From: Polaribacter vadi
GTDB lineage: Bacteria; Bacteroidota; Bacteroidia; Flavobacteriales; Flavobacteriaceae
Length of the DNA: 64,000 nt
NCBI RefSeq assembly: GCF_018861005.1
Contig: NZ_JAHKQL010000009.1
Span: 42,059 to 106,058 of the forward strand
Reading direction: 5' to 3'
Below, one piece after another: positions 63,825 to 64,000 of this stretch. How positions within the stretch are numbered: position 1 is the stretch's first letter; the number at the start of each line of letters is the position of its first letter. A model generated the notes under the pieces. That model was not told the DNA's origin. It searched no databases and saw nothing but the letters and a program-made list of their open reading frames with translations. A program made the translations under genes and the position numbers.

Positions 63825-64000
63825 TAGTTGATGTTTTAAGAATTTACTGGTCTACAATTTATGAAAATCATATTTTTTTAAAGTATAGATATTTTAATAT
63901 AAATCATAAATATTTAATTTTTATTGAATAATTTCTTGTTATTTTAAATATTTACTATTAATAATTTTTTAATTAATTAATATTTGTAAGTATACTGTAA

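Noticed and set aside
1..64000. CRISPR arrays, insertion sequences, restriction or other defence systems
   Set aside because: No regularly spaced repeats, transposase, nuclease-helicase or methyltransferase genes could be supported anywhere in the window.

Overview
The window is a stretch of chromosome from a marine-type member of the Bacteroidota, most likely Flavobacteriaceae close to Polaribacter/Tenacibaculum. The DNA is strongly AT-rich. Promoter -7 boxes match the Bacteroidota consensus TAnnTTTG. The gene content is typical of that family: TonB receptors with carboxypeptidase-regulatory N-termini, a DUF5689 lipoprotein, a class II (long) IlvC, a fused ThrA, a short RpoD/SigA-type sigma factor, and the ftsX-DUF3098-uppP-truB block. 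The genus is an inference. I see no insertion sequences, prophage or CRISPR array.

Layout. 1-3.5 kb: two overlapping DUF3857/transglutaminase-like secreted proteins, the first cut by the window edge. 3.6-14.3 kb: housekeeping genes (small membrane protein, Sua5-type threonylcarbamoyl-AMP synthase, RluA-type pseudouridine synthase, polA, a membrane phosphoesterase, a thioredoxin-fold protein) with several lipoproteins and unknowns. 14.3-18.7 kb: a DUF2723 membrane protein, tRNA-Gln and an EamA permease. 18.8-23.8 kb: thrA-thrB-thrC on the minus strand, preceded by a threonine-rich leader peptide. 23.9-25.5 kb: a conserved helical-repeat protein. 25.6-35.2 kb: leuA-leuB, then an isoleucine/valine-rich leader peptide with an intrinsic terminator, then ilvD-ilvB-ilvN-ilvC and ilvA. 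35.3-36.9 kb: a GapN-like dehydrogenase. 37-43 kb: an ACT-domain protein and a divergent locus made of a secreted nuclease-type phosphoesterase, a TonB receptor and a DUF5689 lipoprotein. 43-46.2 kb: mce and the ftsX-DUF3098-uppP-truB operon. 46-49 kb: marC, a DUF3124 lipoprotein, a sigma factor and a second member of a lipoprotein family first seen at 6.8 kb. 49-52 kb: a TonB receptor behind a TPP riboswitch. 52-58 kb: a BamA-like barrel, the pnuC-nadR-PAP2-arfB operon, a phosphopantetheinyl transferase and ahcY. 58-64 kb: repeats, an FN3/leucine-rich-repeat lipoprotein, a DASS-type transporter, an AEC-type permease and a Tat-exported aminotransferase.

The main theme is amino-acid supply. 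The thr operon makes threonine from aspartate, IlvA turns threonine into 2-oxobutanoate, and IlvB/N/C/D with LeuA/B build isoleucine, valine and leucine. Both the thr and the ilv operons carry leader peptides rich in their own end products; these are regulatory genes too short for usual gene calling. The ilv leader has a complete classical attenuator, while the thr leader has no terminator that I can recognise.

The most interesting new observation is a pair of unlinked lipoprotein genes (6847 and 48637) with the same ungapped protein core. They also share a gap-free 69-base block running from the promoter to the start codon. This looks like a small, co-regulated envelope protein family. Other points of note are the TPP riboswitch on a TonB receptor, a thioredoxin without its CxxC, a DUF3857 pair in which one member lacks the catalytic cysteine, a Cys/Gly-tailed GRDP-like membrane protein, and at least two kinds of intergenic palindromic repeat.
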